A DNA stretch of 11,676 nucleotides from Candidatus Woesearchaeota archaeon (GCA_016866645.1 VGLX01000017.1:1-11676), one strand, 5' to 3'. Counted from the stretch's first letter, positions 1-5,770 are shown. Made by a program: numbers and translations. Notes: generated by a model not told the origin, from the letters alone.

Positions 1-298
1 TTTGTTCGCGTCTACGTTCAAGTTTTCTCCGACGGATGTTTCATAGTAGTCTGTTTCGCTAGTAGGTCCTTTAAAGGTTTCCCCGTCACATAAGATGTCG
101 TCGCAGCTTCTGGCTTGGAACTTTATCTTTCCGGTAATGGCTTTTCCGGTGGCATGCGAGACTATTTCTTCGCTGGTCAAGGTTTGTCCCACTCTTATTG
201 GGTGTGAAGTCGAATTTAACAGTTTTGGTTCCTATGTTGCCTGCAGCAATACCCCCTTTCTCGTAATCGAGACCTGAAACGGTTTTCAGAATCGAGGC
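1..298 (-). pseudogene. Decayed, frameshifted fragment of a surface-type (Ig-like) protein gene
   Basis: Two minus-strand frames read like successive parts of one protein. The first, from about 298 leftward, gives SGLDYEKGGIAAGNIGTKTV and then KFDFTP. The second, open to the window edge, gives VGQTLTSEEIVSHATGKAIT, then a Cys-Asp-Asp-Ile-Leu-Cys motif and Thr/Glu-rich sequence. Dropping one base near 197-202 joins them into a continuous polypeptide (TPIRVGQTL). The first frame is preceded by a TAG at about 299-301 and has no start codon, so the 5' end is also missing. The sequence is beta-rich and Thr/Gly-rich, as in extracellular archaeal Ig-like or CARDB-type modules, but no family is identified. 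A sequencing error could explain the frameshift but not the missing start. The gene continues beyond the left edge. Confidence 0.5.
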
Positions 299-311
299 CT
301 AGTTTTTTCAG
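265..311. repeat. Short imperfect direct duplication (25 and 22 bp units)
   Basis: AATCGAGACCT (265-275) recurs as AATCGAGGCCT (290-300). Each copy is followed a few bases later by a T-rich stretch ending in TTTTCAG (283-289 and 305-311). It looks like a small tandem duplication at the broken 5' end of the surface-protein fragment. It may mark where that gene was lost. No function is evident. Confidence 0.4.
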
Positions 312-333
312 AATTAATGCTCGACTAAACCCT

Positions 334-498
334 GTCGCATCCGCGGGACTTTCCAATCAGGATTCGCCCTTCCAAGCCCAAAAACCTAAAAACAGCGAAA
401 TTTTCCTGTTGCAAACTTGGGACTCATTTCCCGTTGCACGAGCGGGACTTTCTTGTCGCATCCGCGGGACTTTCTTGTCGCATTATTGGGGCTTGTTG
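334..498. repeat. 22-bp iteron-like repeats in the 299-515 spacer
   Basis: Four head-to-tail units lie at 408-432 (25 bp, degenerate), 433-454, 455-476 and 477-498, with consensus GTYGCA-N5-GGGACTTTCTT. A detached fifth unit lies at 334-355. The 20-mer GTCGCATCCGCGGGACTTTC occurs exactly at 334-353 and 455-474. The 22-bp period is about two helical turns, so each unit presents the same DNA face. The period is not a multiple of three and neither strand shows a credible gene, so coding repeats are unlikely. The repeats begin 18 bp beyond the HEPN stop codon. Iterons of replication initiators and operators of regulators have this form, but the binding protein is unknown. The rest of the 299-515 spacer shows nothing further. 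Confidence 0.7.
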
Positions 499-515
499 GC
501 TGTGCATCATGCCAT

Positions 516-992
516 TCAGTTTTGTTCTTTCAGCTTTTTTTCTATCTCTTTTCTGAGATTGCTTATGTGCAGCTCAAACTGTATCTTCATCTTGTTCCAG
601 TCTTCATATCGTAATAGCTGCCCTTTGTAGTTTATGGCGTTCCTTTTCAGCCTTGCAGTTTCGAGAAATTCCCAGTCCAGATCTAGTTCTGGATGTTTTA
701 GGCATAGCCACGCGTTTTTGCACTGATGGTTCTCTGCGCTTACTTTATCAAACAGCAAGTACGCTTCGATAAGCATTCGTAGCGATTCGTAATAGTCTCG
801 GAAGACGAATGTCCAGTCTGTGCTGTCTTTGTTTATGTTTTTCGATTTTTCTTTGATGAACTGCAGCCCTTTTTCTGATACGCTTAGCAGTGACTTTATC
901 AGCTCGTAGTCTATTTCGTTCTTTTCTTTGATGTTTCCGAAGGCTATGCATTTGTCGTACGCATGCTCTAAGCTTTCTATGTCTAGGCTCAT
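516..992 (-). CDS. HEPN-domain protein, probable toxin partner of the MNT nucleotidyltransferase
   Basis: This 158-residue, all-helical, charged protein follows an MNT-type nucleotidyltransferase gene. The two genes overlap by ATGA at 989-992, which implies translational coupling. The middle (YYESLRMLIEAYLLFDKVSAENH, split here as YYESLRMLIEAY and LLFDKVSAENH, residues 68-89) matches the HEPN helix that ends at a conserved His. The late motif is R117-N-A-I-N-Y122, where typical HEPN ribonucleases carry R-X4-6-H; archaeal MNT partners often show an RNxxxY form. In known MNT/HEPN pairs the HEPN protein is an RNase toxin, or an inactive partner, that the MNT protein neutralises by adenylylating a Tyr near this motif; Tyr122 is the obvious candidate. 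The missing His makes RNase activity uncertain. Toxin or abortive-infection function is inferred from family and pairing. Confidence 0.8.
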   Translation of the reverse strand: MSLDIESLEHAYDKCIAFGNIKEKNEIDYELIKSLLSVSEKGLQFIKEKSKNINKDSTDWTFVFRDYYESLRMLIEAYLLFDKVSAENHQCKNAWLCLKHPELDLDWEFLETARLKRNAINYKGQLLRYEDWNKMKIQFELHISNLRKEIEKKLKEQN

Positions 993-1543
993 ATTCTTAC
1001 CTCTGCGAAGTCTTGTACGGACCCTTTGATTACGTATCCGCCTATCACGTTCTTGACCAATCCGGTCTTGACTTCTTTTATCTCTTCTTTTGAGCGGAAC
1101 ACGTGCAGCTCTATGTTCTTCCTGAGCTTCAGCTCGTATTCGTGCTTGTTCAGCCCTTTTGGGTTGCCGTATATGAACAGGTCTATGTCGCTTTCCTTGT
1201 ACCAGTCGCCTTTCGCGGCGCTTCCGAAGATTATCGCTGTTTTTATCTTCTCAAGGCTTATTATCTTGGCTATCATCCCGCTTCGGTATATCTTGTTTAG
1301 CATGTACATTTTCTTTTTAGCCTTGAACACAGGGTTGTCTTCTCCGCATGTGAAATAAGGGAACTTTCCTTTGTCTTTGGTTTTTCCTATCATTCCATCT
1401 TCTATGTATTTTTTCAGCCACTTGTTCACAGCGGCCCTTGTCATTTTCGCCTCTTTCACGATCTCTTCGAAATGCCAATGCTTGAGCGGGCTGTTCTCCA
1501 GCAGGAGTTCCAGCACTTTGTCTTCTTTGCTCGGGCTCCCCAT
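989..1543 (-). CDS. MNT-type nucleotidyltransferase with N-terminal winged helix, probable antitoxin and autoregulator
   Basis: The protein has 184 residues. Residues 1-65 form a winged helix-turn-helix (HFEEIVKEAKMTRAAVNKWL, then a DGMIGKTKDKGKFPYF wing). Residues 100-150 hold the minimal nucleotidyltransferase motif GS(107-108)-X10-D119-I-D121, followed by the strand NIELHVF, whose E145 may be the third metal ligand. MNT proteins of this kind transfer AMP to the HEPN partner and block it. The winged helix suggests that this one also binds DNA; a perfect palindrome lies five bases before its start codon. The ATG at 1543 fits a TATA box centred 27 nt upstream, so its mRNA would be leaderless. 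It could also be read through from the nuclease gene, which ends only 22 bp upstream. The role as antitoxin is inferred from the family. Confidence 0.85.
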   Translation of the reverse strand: MGSPSKEDKVLELLLENSPLKHWHFEEIVKEAKMTRAAVNKWLKKYIEDGMIGKTKDKGKFPYFTCGEDNPVFKAKKKMYMLNKIYRSGMIAKIISLEKIKTAIIFGSAAKGDWYKESDIDLFIYGNPKGLNKHEYELKLRKNIELHVFRSKEEIKEVKTGLVKNVIGGYVIKGSVQDFAEVRI

Positions 1544-1548
1544 AAATC

Positions 1549-1567
1549 AGTATATCTTAGATATACT
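1549..1567 (-). promoter_or_regulatory. Perfect palindromic operator of the MNT/HEPN pair
   Basis: AGTATATC-TTA-GATATACT is an 8-bp inverted repeat with a 3-bp centre. It sits between the TATA box and the MNT start codon and includes part of the nuclease gene's stop codon (1566-1568). A protein bound here would block transcription initiation. The best candidate is the winged-helix MNT protein, consistent with autoregulated toxin-antitoxin operons. The repeat is seen directly; the operator role is inferred. Confidence 0.6.
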
Positions 1568-2516
1568 ATTTAAGGCTTTCGCCTCTGAGCGGTTCAGCGT
1601 CGCAAGCGTCAAACAAATACATCTTGCTCTCATCGAACCATCCGCATTTCACGTCTTCCAGCCGCACGCCTGTCCTGAAAGACAAGGCTAAGGCATAGCT
1701 GGATAGCTGCGAGACTACCTTGTCGATGTCTTCCTGCTCGGCATTCGGCTTATAGTCTAAAACCCATGCTTTGCCGTACTTCACCTGCAAGATGTCGATA
1801 TGCCCGCAGACGCCTACGTTCCTGTCCTTGTCCCAGTACCAGACAGGAACTTCAACAGCAACGGTGTCGCGGTCGCAGTTCAGCATTAACGTTTCTACTA
1901 TTGAGTGCCTCTGCCTGTTGTTAGCGACGAGCTTCAACACCGAGCCCACTACTCGGCTTAGCTTCGCATTGTCGATCACTTTCAGGTTCACTGAGGTTTC
2001 TTTTCTGAGCTGGGAGCATCTTTCGTTATCTTCGATGAAATACCTACCGTCAACCCCGCCGATAACCTTAAAGACGAACCTTTTCAGGCCTTGGAACTTT
2101 CCAAACGCTTCCAGCTTCCCTTTGTGGCATCGGAAATTGTATACTATTCCGAAATGCTTGAACACTCTCCCTATGATGAGCGGATGCTTATGTTTGCTTA
2201 GGACTGTTTGGCGTATGCTTAAGTATCCTAAGTCGTATTCTTTGACCCATCTTGCTATCGTGCTTTTGTGCAGGAGTACGTTATGATTTCGATATACTAT
2301 GTCGCGCACTTCTTCGCAGTTGAGCCCTTGGTTGTAAGCGCATACAGAGCTTAACACGACTTTGATGCTTGACCTTTTCCTTTCGAAGCTTAGCGAGAAT
2401 CTGTGATGGCAGCTGTTGCAGAAATACCTTTGTTTCTTCTTAGTTTTCAGCTTACGGATACCTCTTTTGATTATACTGCTTCCGCCGCAGTAAGGGCACC
2501 TGATCTTTTCCTCCAT
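1566..2516 (-). CDS. Zinc-ribbon/HTH protein fused to a Cas4/RecB-like PD-(D/E)XK nuclease domain
   Basis: This 316-residue protein has three parts. Residues 7-36 form an InsA-type zinc ribbon (CPYC at 7-10, CNSC at 33-36). Residues 45-95 form a transposase-style helix-turn-helix with a recognition helix like LLHKSTIARWVKEY. Residues 200-300 look like a PD-(D/E)XK nuclease of the RecB/Cas4 group: H204, E222 in VEVPVW, D241 in GHIDIL, D254-Y-K256 in WVLDYKP, then Q270-x3-Y274 in QLSSYALAL. All catalytic positions appear intact. No DDE transposase core and no terminal inverted repeats were found, so it is not an ordinary insertion sequence. The fusion suggests site-directed DNA binding plus cleavage, for example in a mobile element or a defence module; the substrate is unknown. 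Its 3' end touches the promoter of the MNT/HEPN pair, so the three genes may act together. Domain calls come from motif reading only. Confidence 0.8.
   Translation of the reverse strand: MEEKIRCPYCGGSSIIKRGIRKLKTKKKQRYFCNSCHHRFSLSFERKRSSIKVVLSSVCAYNQGLNCEEVRDIVYRNHNVLLHKSTIARWVKEYDLGYLSIRQTVLSKHKHPLIIGRVFKHFGIVYNFRCHKGKLEAFGKFQGLKRFVFKVIGGVDGRYFIEDNERCSQLRKETSVNLKVIDNAKLSRVVGSVLKLVANNRQRHSIVETLMLNCDRDTVAVEVPVWYWDKDRNVGVCGHIDILQVKYGKAWVLDYKPNAEQEDIDKVVSQLSSYALALSFRTGVRLEDVKCGWFDESKMYLFDACDAEPLRGESLK
1567..1573 (-). promoter_or_regulatory. TATA box for the MNT/HEPN operon
   Basis: TTAAATA on the minus strand is centred 27 nt before the ATG at 1543, as expected for a leaderless archaeal transcript. 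It abuts the palindrome and overlaps the end of the upstream coding sequence. Confidence 0.5.
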
Positions 2517-2519
2517 AAA

Positions 2520-2548
2520 AAGAGCATAACTCTTCTGTTATTTATAAA
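2520..2548 (-). promoter_or_regulatory. Promoter of the zinc-ribbon nuclease gene, with a small inverted repeat
   Basis: TTTATAAA at 2541-2548 is centred about 29 nt before the ATG at 2516, giving a leaderless or nearly leaderless transcript. Between them lies AAGAG-CATAA-CTCTT (2520-2534), an inverted repeat occupying the start site. It is placed like the palindrome of the MNT gene but has a different sequence. Confidence 0.5.
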
Positions 2549-2648
2549 ACATATAGCTAAAATTTCCGGCAAATCCGAAAAATCTCCACTATTCTTACCG
2601 TCGATAAACTCCAAGGTACTGGACAACTGGACAGGCGTGTGCAGGAAA

Positions 2649-2656
2649 TTTATAAA
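2649..2656 (+). promoter_or_regulatory. TATA box facing the small ORF at 2683
   Basis: TTTATAAA lies about 30 nt before the ATG at 2683, matching the spacing of the other leaderless promoters in this window. It suggests transcription rightward into, and antisense to, the end of ftsY. Confidence 0.45.
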
Positions 2657-2682
2657 CCCAACAGTGTTTTTTGTTATAAAAA

Positions 2683-2910
2683 ATGGCAATAAAAACAGAT
2701 AAGGAATTAAACTGCCAGAATGAAATGAGGATTAAAATAGACAAAAAAGAACAACAAAAAATATTTGAAGAATTTACTAAAAGATTTAAAAACAAAAATG
2801 GTTTAAGAAAAATAAGAGAACAGGTTATAAACCAATCCTTTGTAAGACAGTTTTCGGATCAAACTTTTCAAGATCACCATAGTCCTGTCCAGTGCCTAAA
2901 TAGAGGATAG
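2683..2910 (+). CDS. Doubtful small Lys-rich ORF overlapping the ftsY 3' end
   Basis: This 75-codon ORF starts at ATG 2683 just behind a good TATA box. Its first 47 codons lie in the spacer and encode a Lys/Glu/Asn-rich, probably helical stretch (KKEQQKIFEEFTKRFKNKNG). The last 28 codons run antisense to ftsY (2825-2910) and look like a random shadow. Base use is much more A-rich than in neighbouring genes. It could be the surviving front of a truncated gene or a true small protein. It could also be an accident: the A-runs here are the T-runs expected in the terminator of ftsY on the other strand. The product resembles nothing I recognise. Confidence 0.3.
   Translation: MAIKTDKELNCQNEMRIKIDKKEQQKIFEEFTKRFKNKNGLRKIREQVINQSFVRQFSDQTFQDHHSPVQCLNRG
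2735..2815 (-). terminator. T-rich trailer downstream of ftsY
   Basis: On the minus strand just past the ftsY stop, several T-runs (opposite the A-runs at 2744-2749 and 2756-2761, and around 2791-2797) form the oligo-T pattern used for archaeal intrinsic termination. No stable hairpin was noticed. Confidence 0.4.
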
Positions 2911-4483
2911 GTTTTCCAGTGACATAACTTATAGATACTATCGCACCACCTTTCTCGTCGACATCTGATTTTGCTAGGATTACTCCGTCTATGTCTATTG
3001 CCTTATCAAAAGCTATTGACTGGATTGTTGCATCATTTCCGGCTATTGCTTCTGCAACGAATATTTTCATATTCGGCTTTGTCACCCTAACAATTTTTTT
3101 CATCTCGTCTTGAAGGTTTTGGTTGCTATGCATCCTTCCAGCGGTGTCCACTAACACCACATCTAGTTTGTGCGCTTGTGCCGCTTTTATCGCGTCGAAA
3201 GCTACTGCTGAAGGGTCTGCTCCGTAATCATGCTTTATCACCTTGACACCTAGCTTCTTCCCATGCTCTTCTAACTGCTGTATGGCTGCCGCCCTGAAGG
3301 TGTCAGATGCGGCTATGATAGGCTTCAATCCGTTTTTGAGCATCATATGCGCCACTTTAGCTATGGATGTAGTCTTTCCTGAGCCGTTCACCCCTACGAA
3401 GACTATCACGTAAGGCTTATCAGCCCGCTTCACTTCTCTTACTAAGTCTATAGGGTTTTCCTTGAACAGGCTTTCTATGCTTTCCCTTAAGCTTTCGATT
3501 ATTACTTCTTGCAGTTCTGATTTTCTTATCGGCACGTCTACGAGTTTCTGCTTCAAGTCTTGCTTGATCTTTTCTATGACTTCTACTGCTACGTTGTTCT
3601 CCAAAAGCGCAAGTTCTAGTTCCCAGAACAGCTCATCGAATTGTTCCGAGCTTATCTTCTTGGTTGTTATCTTCTCTTTTACCTTCGCGAAGAATCCTTT
3701 ATGCTCCGGCTCTTCCTTGACTGCTTCTATGATCACTTCTTTGTCTTCGTGCTTTATGACTTCAGGCTTCTCAGGCTCTTTCTTCTTGATGAACTTCTCT
3801 TTCAGTTTTGCGAAGAATCCTTTCTTCTCTTTTACCTCTGCTTCTTTCTCTTTAAGTTTTCTGAGCTCTTCCTCTTTCTTCTTACGTTCCTCTTCTTCTC
3901 GTCTCAGCCTTTCTTCTTCTTTAATCCTGAGCTCTTCTTCTATCCGAAGTTTTTCCTGCTCTTCTTTTCTTCTTCGTTCCTCTTCTTTTTTCCTTTCCTC
4001 TTCAAGCCTTCTGCGCTCTTCTTCCTTCCTCTTCCTGTCTTCCTCTAGTCTTTTCAGCTCTTCTTCTTTCTTCTTCTTTTCCGATTCTTTGGCTTTTTTC
4101 AGCTCTTCTTCTTTCTTCTTCTGCTCTTCCTCAAGCCTCTGGAGTTCTGCTTCCTTCTTCAGGCGTTCTTCCTCTTCTTTCCTAAGCTTTTTCTCTTCTT
4201 CAATCCTGAGCTGCTCTTCCCTCTTTAGCCTTGCCTCTTCTTCTTTTCTGAGCCGCTCTTCCTCTTTCTTCTTCTCCTCTTCCAGCTTTCTGAGCTCTTC
4301 CTCTTTCTTCTTCTTCTCTTCTTCTAGCTTTAGCTCTTCGTCTTTCAATGACTTGTCATCCAAGACTATCTCTTTTTCCTGCTCTATGACCTCTTCAGAA
4401 GACTCTGTCTCGGCTTTTTTCGAGAAGATTGACACTGCGCTTTTCAGCTTGTCTTTCAAAAACTTGAACATATTCTTAGACAT
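2825..4483 (-). CDS. ftsY: FtsY, signal recognition particle receptor, with very long charged coiled coil
   Basis: FtsY is the SRP-GTPase receptor that docks SRP-ribosome complexes at the membrane. The N domain starts near residue 277 (SSEQFDELFWELELALLENN). The G domain shows G1 GVNGSGKT (364-371), DTFRAAA (394-400), DTAGR (446-450), G4 AKSD (504-507; usually TKxD), the KGG motif and the closing GTGQDYGDLEKFDP. Residues 50-217 are almost only Glu, Lys, Arg and Leu, giving a long coiled coil that makes the protein (552 residues) far larger than typical archaeal FtsY of about 300-450. Amphipathic motifs resembling the FtsY membrane-targeting helix occur three times: FKFLKDKLKS (6-15), GFFAKLKEKF (222-231) and GFFAKVKEKI (263-272). 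The TATA box favours starting at Met5 (4471), giving 548 residues. It is divergent from the serpin gene. Confidence 0.95.
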   Translation of the reverse strand: MSKNMFKFLKDKLKSAVSIFSKKAETESSEEVIEQEKEIVLDDKSLKDEELKLEEEKKKKEEELRKLEEEKKKEEERLRKEEEARLKREEQLRIEEEKKLRKEEEERLKKEAELQRLEEEQKKKEEELKKAKESEKKKKEEELKRLEEDRKRKEEERRRLEEERKKEEERRRKEEQEKLRIEEELRIKEEERLRREEEERKKKEEELRKLKEKEAEVKEKKGFFAKLKEKFIKKKEPEKPEVIKHEDKEVIIEAVKEEPEHKGFFAKVKEKITTKKISSEQFDELFWELELALLENNVAVEVIEKIKQDLKQKLVDVPIRKSELQEVIIESLRESIESLFKENPIDLVREVKRADKPYVIVFVGVNGSGKTTSIAKVAHMMLKNGLKPIIAASDTFRAAAIQQLEEHGKKLGVKVIKHDYGADPSAVAFDAIKAAQAHKLDVVLVDTAGRMHSNQNLQDEMKKIVRVTKPNMKIFVAEAIAGNDATIQSIAFDKAIDIDGVILAKSDVDEKGGAIVSISYVTGKPILYLGTGQDYGDLEKFDPKTVLQRIGL

Positions 4484-4496
4484 AGCCCTTATTTTG

Positions 4497-4504
4497 TTTA
4501 TAAA
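4497..4504 (-). promoter_or_regulatory. TATA box of ftsY
   Basis: TTTATAAA is centred about 30 nt before the second Met codon (4471) but only about 18 nt before the first ATG (4483). With leaderless initiation, Met5, giving the start MFKFLKDKLK, is the more likely N terminus. Confidence 0.55.
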
Positions 4505-4538
4505 TGTTTTGTGAAATACAATTTTTATGATAACAAAT

Positions 4539-4591
4539 AATTTAAACTAGTTTTGGCTAGAAATAAGGTGGTTTGTTTGAAAGGAGGGTGG
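4539..4591 (+). promoter_or_regulatory. Serpin promoter and Shine-Dalgarno site
   Basis: AATTTAAAC (4539-4547) is a TATA-like box that would start transcription near 4570. The purine tract GGAGGGTGG (4583-4591) is a strong Shine-Dalgarno match 8-12 nt before the ATG at 4600. That makes ATG 4600 a better start than the upstream TTG at 4573, which would precede the ribosome site. Unlike its neighbours, this gene appears to have a leader of about 30 nt. Confidence 0.55.
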
Positions 4592-4599
4592 TGCAGGCA

Positions 4600-5754
4600 A
4601 TGAAAAAGAAAGGGGACAGGATATTATGTTCAAGCTCGGAGAACTTCGTTGATTCTAGTAATGAGTTCGGTTTCAAGCTTTACTCGAACATCAAAGGCAA
4701 AGATTCTGGTAATGTGTTCTTCTCGCCGTACAGCATCTCTTCAGCCATGACACTGGTTTACGAGGGGGCTGAAGGCAAGACTGAGGATGAGATGCGGAAG
4801 GTGTTCGGATTCACGAACGACTATTTTGAGCTTAGGAAGGCTTACAAGCAGGTTTATGAGATTATTAACAAGAGGGAAAAAAGTTATGACCTTAAGACTG
4901 CTAATGCCTTATGGGTTGAGAAGACTTACAAGCTCCTATCAGACTATACTAAGACTATAAAGAAGTATTACGGCGGCAAGCTCAATAATCTGGACTTTAA
5001 GAACAACAGCGAAGGCTCAAGGACTAAGATTAACAAATGGGTTGAGAACCAGACTAACAAGAAGATAAAAGACTTGCTGCCTAAAGGCTCTGTCAAGCCT
5101 GCCACTAAGGTGGTTTTGACCAATGCTGTGCATTTCAAGGGGGACTGGGCGAAGCCTTTTGAGGAGAAGCTTACCAAGAAAGAGGCTTTCAAGACTCTCG
5201 GCAAGACTGTCCAGGCTGAGATGATGAGGTTCAAGAAGCTTGAGCATTTCAGATACTTAGACACAGGGGACTTACAGGTTCTAGATCTACCTTACAAAGG
5301 CGATGAATTATCCATGACAGTGTTCCTGCCTAAGACTAACAGCCTGAAAAGCTTAGAAAGCAAACTCAACTCAAAAGACATATCTAATATCCGGGGCAAT
5401 CTTCAGATGAGGAAAGTTGACGTCTACTTACCTAAGTTCAAGTTTGACACTTATTGCAGCTTAACCCCTAATTTGAAGGAGCTAGGGCTGAGCACAGCTT
5501 TCTCGAGCAGCGCTGACTTTTCAGGGATGAGCGGCAAAAAAGACTTGGCTATAAGCGATGTCGTGCATAAGGCTTTCGTAGACGTTAATGAGAAAGGAAC
5601 TGAGGCAGCCGCGGCTACAGGCGTCATCATAGGCGTGACTAGTGTTGTTGTTCCTCCGATGTTCCGCGCAGACCACCCGTTCCTGTTCACGATACAGGAG
5701 AACACAACTGGAACTGTACTTTTCTTTGGCAGAATAATCGACCCTACAAAGTAA
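4600..5754 (+). CDS. Serpin family serine (or cysteine) protease inhibitor, inhibitory type
   Basis: The full-length serpin fold is present (384 residues from ATG 4600; a TTG start at 4573 would add nine). Landmarks: NVFFSPYSISSAM (38-50), TNAVHFKGDWAKPF, the gate and sheet segments, and the C-terminal FRADHPFLFTIQENTTGTVL with FFGRIIDP. The reactive-loop hinge EKGTEAAAATG (331-341) has the P17 Glu, P15 Gly, P14 Thr and P12-P9 Ala pattern of inhibitory serpins, which trap proteases as a covalent complex. Counting from P17 as in antitrypsin puts P1-P1' at Thr347-Ser348, though the following loop is two residues longer, so nearby Val residues are alternatives. There is no hydrophobic signal peptide, so a cytosolic role is suggested. 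Serpins are sporadic in archaea, so acquisition by transfer is plausible. The target protease is unknown. Confidence 0.95.
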   Translation: MKKKGDRILCSSSENFVDSSNEFGFKLYSNIKGKDSGNVFFSPYSISSAMTLVYEGAEGKTEDEMRKVFGFTNDYFELRKAYKQVYEIINKREKSYDLKTANALWVEKTYKLLSDYTKTIKKYYGGKLNNLDFKNNSEGSRTKINKWVENQTNKKIKDLLPKGSVKPATKVVLTNAVHFKGDWAKPFEEKLTKKEAFKTLGKTVQAEMMRFKKLEHFRYLDTGDLQVLDLPYKGDELSMTVFLPKTNSLKSLESKLNSKDISNIRGNLQMRKVDVYLPKFKFDTYCSLTPNLKELGLSTAFSSSADFSGMSGKKDLAISDVVHKAFVDVNEKGTEAAAATGVIIGVTSVVVPPMFRADHPFLFTIQENTTGTVLFFGRIIDPTK

Positions 5755-5760
5755 AGATAT

Positions 5761-5770
5761 CCTTTTTTAA
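5761..5770 (+). terminator. Oligo-T terminator after the serpin gene
   Basis: CCTTTTTTAA lies 6 bp past the serpin stop codon. An oligo-T run of this kind is enough for archaeal RNA polymerase termination. The convergent zip gene ends 65 bp further right. Confidence 0.4.

Noticed and set aside
408..498. CRISPR array
   Set aside because: The repeats are 22 bp, adjoin without unique spacers, and vary in sequence. No cas gene of an adaptation or interference module is present apart from a Cas4-like domain in a fusion protein.
95..630. Plus-strand ORFs of 60-73 codons at the left end
   Set aside because: They oppose the decayed surface-protein frames or cover the 22-bp repeats, and read as low-quality sequence without a start context.
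1771..2286. 171-codon plus-strand ORF
   Set aside because: It is antisense to the nuclease gene, which has a coherent domain structure; the ORF has none.
1566..2516. Ordinary insertion-sequence transposase
   Set aside because: Only the zinc ribbon and HTH are transposase-like. No DDE core, terminal inverted repeats or target duplication were found, and the C-terminal domain has nuclease motifs.
2629..2892. 9-bp inverted repeat CTGGACAGG / CCTGTCCAG flanking the small ORF
   Set aside because: The right copy lies within the conserved GTGQD codons of ftsY, so the match is probably chance.
3462..4514. 350-codon plus-strand ORF rich in Ser and Phe
   Set aside because: It is the reverse complement of the Glu/Lys-rich ftsY coding region, whose GAR codons read as Ser/Phe/Leu on the other strand. 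FtsY is unmistakable.
4573..4599. TTG start and signal peptide for the serpin
   Set aside because: The TTG precedes the Shine-Dalgarno tract, and neither N terminus has a hydrophobic core. Cys in the early ILCSSS lacks a lipobox.
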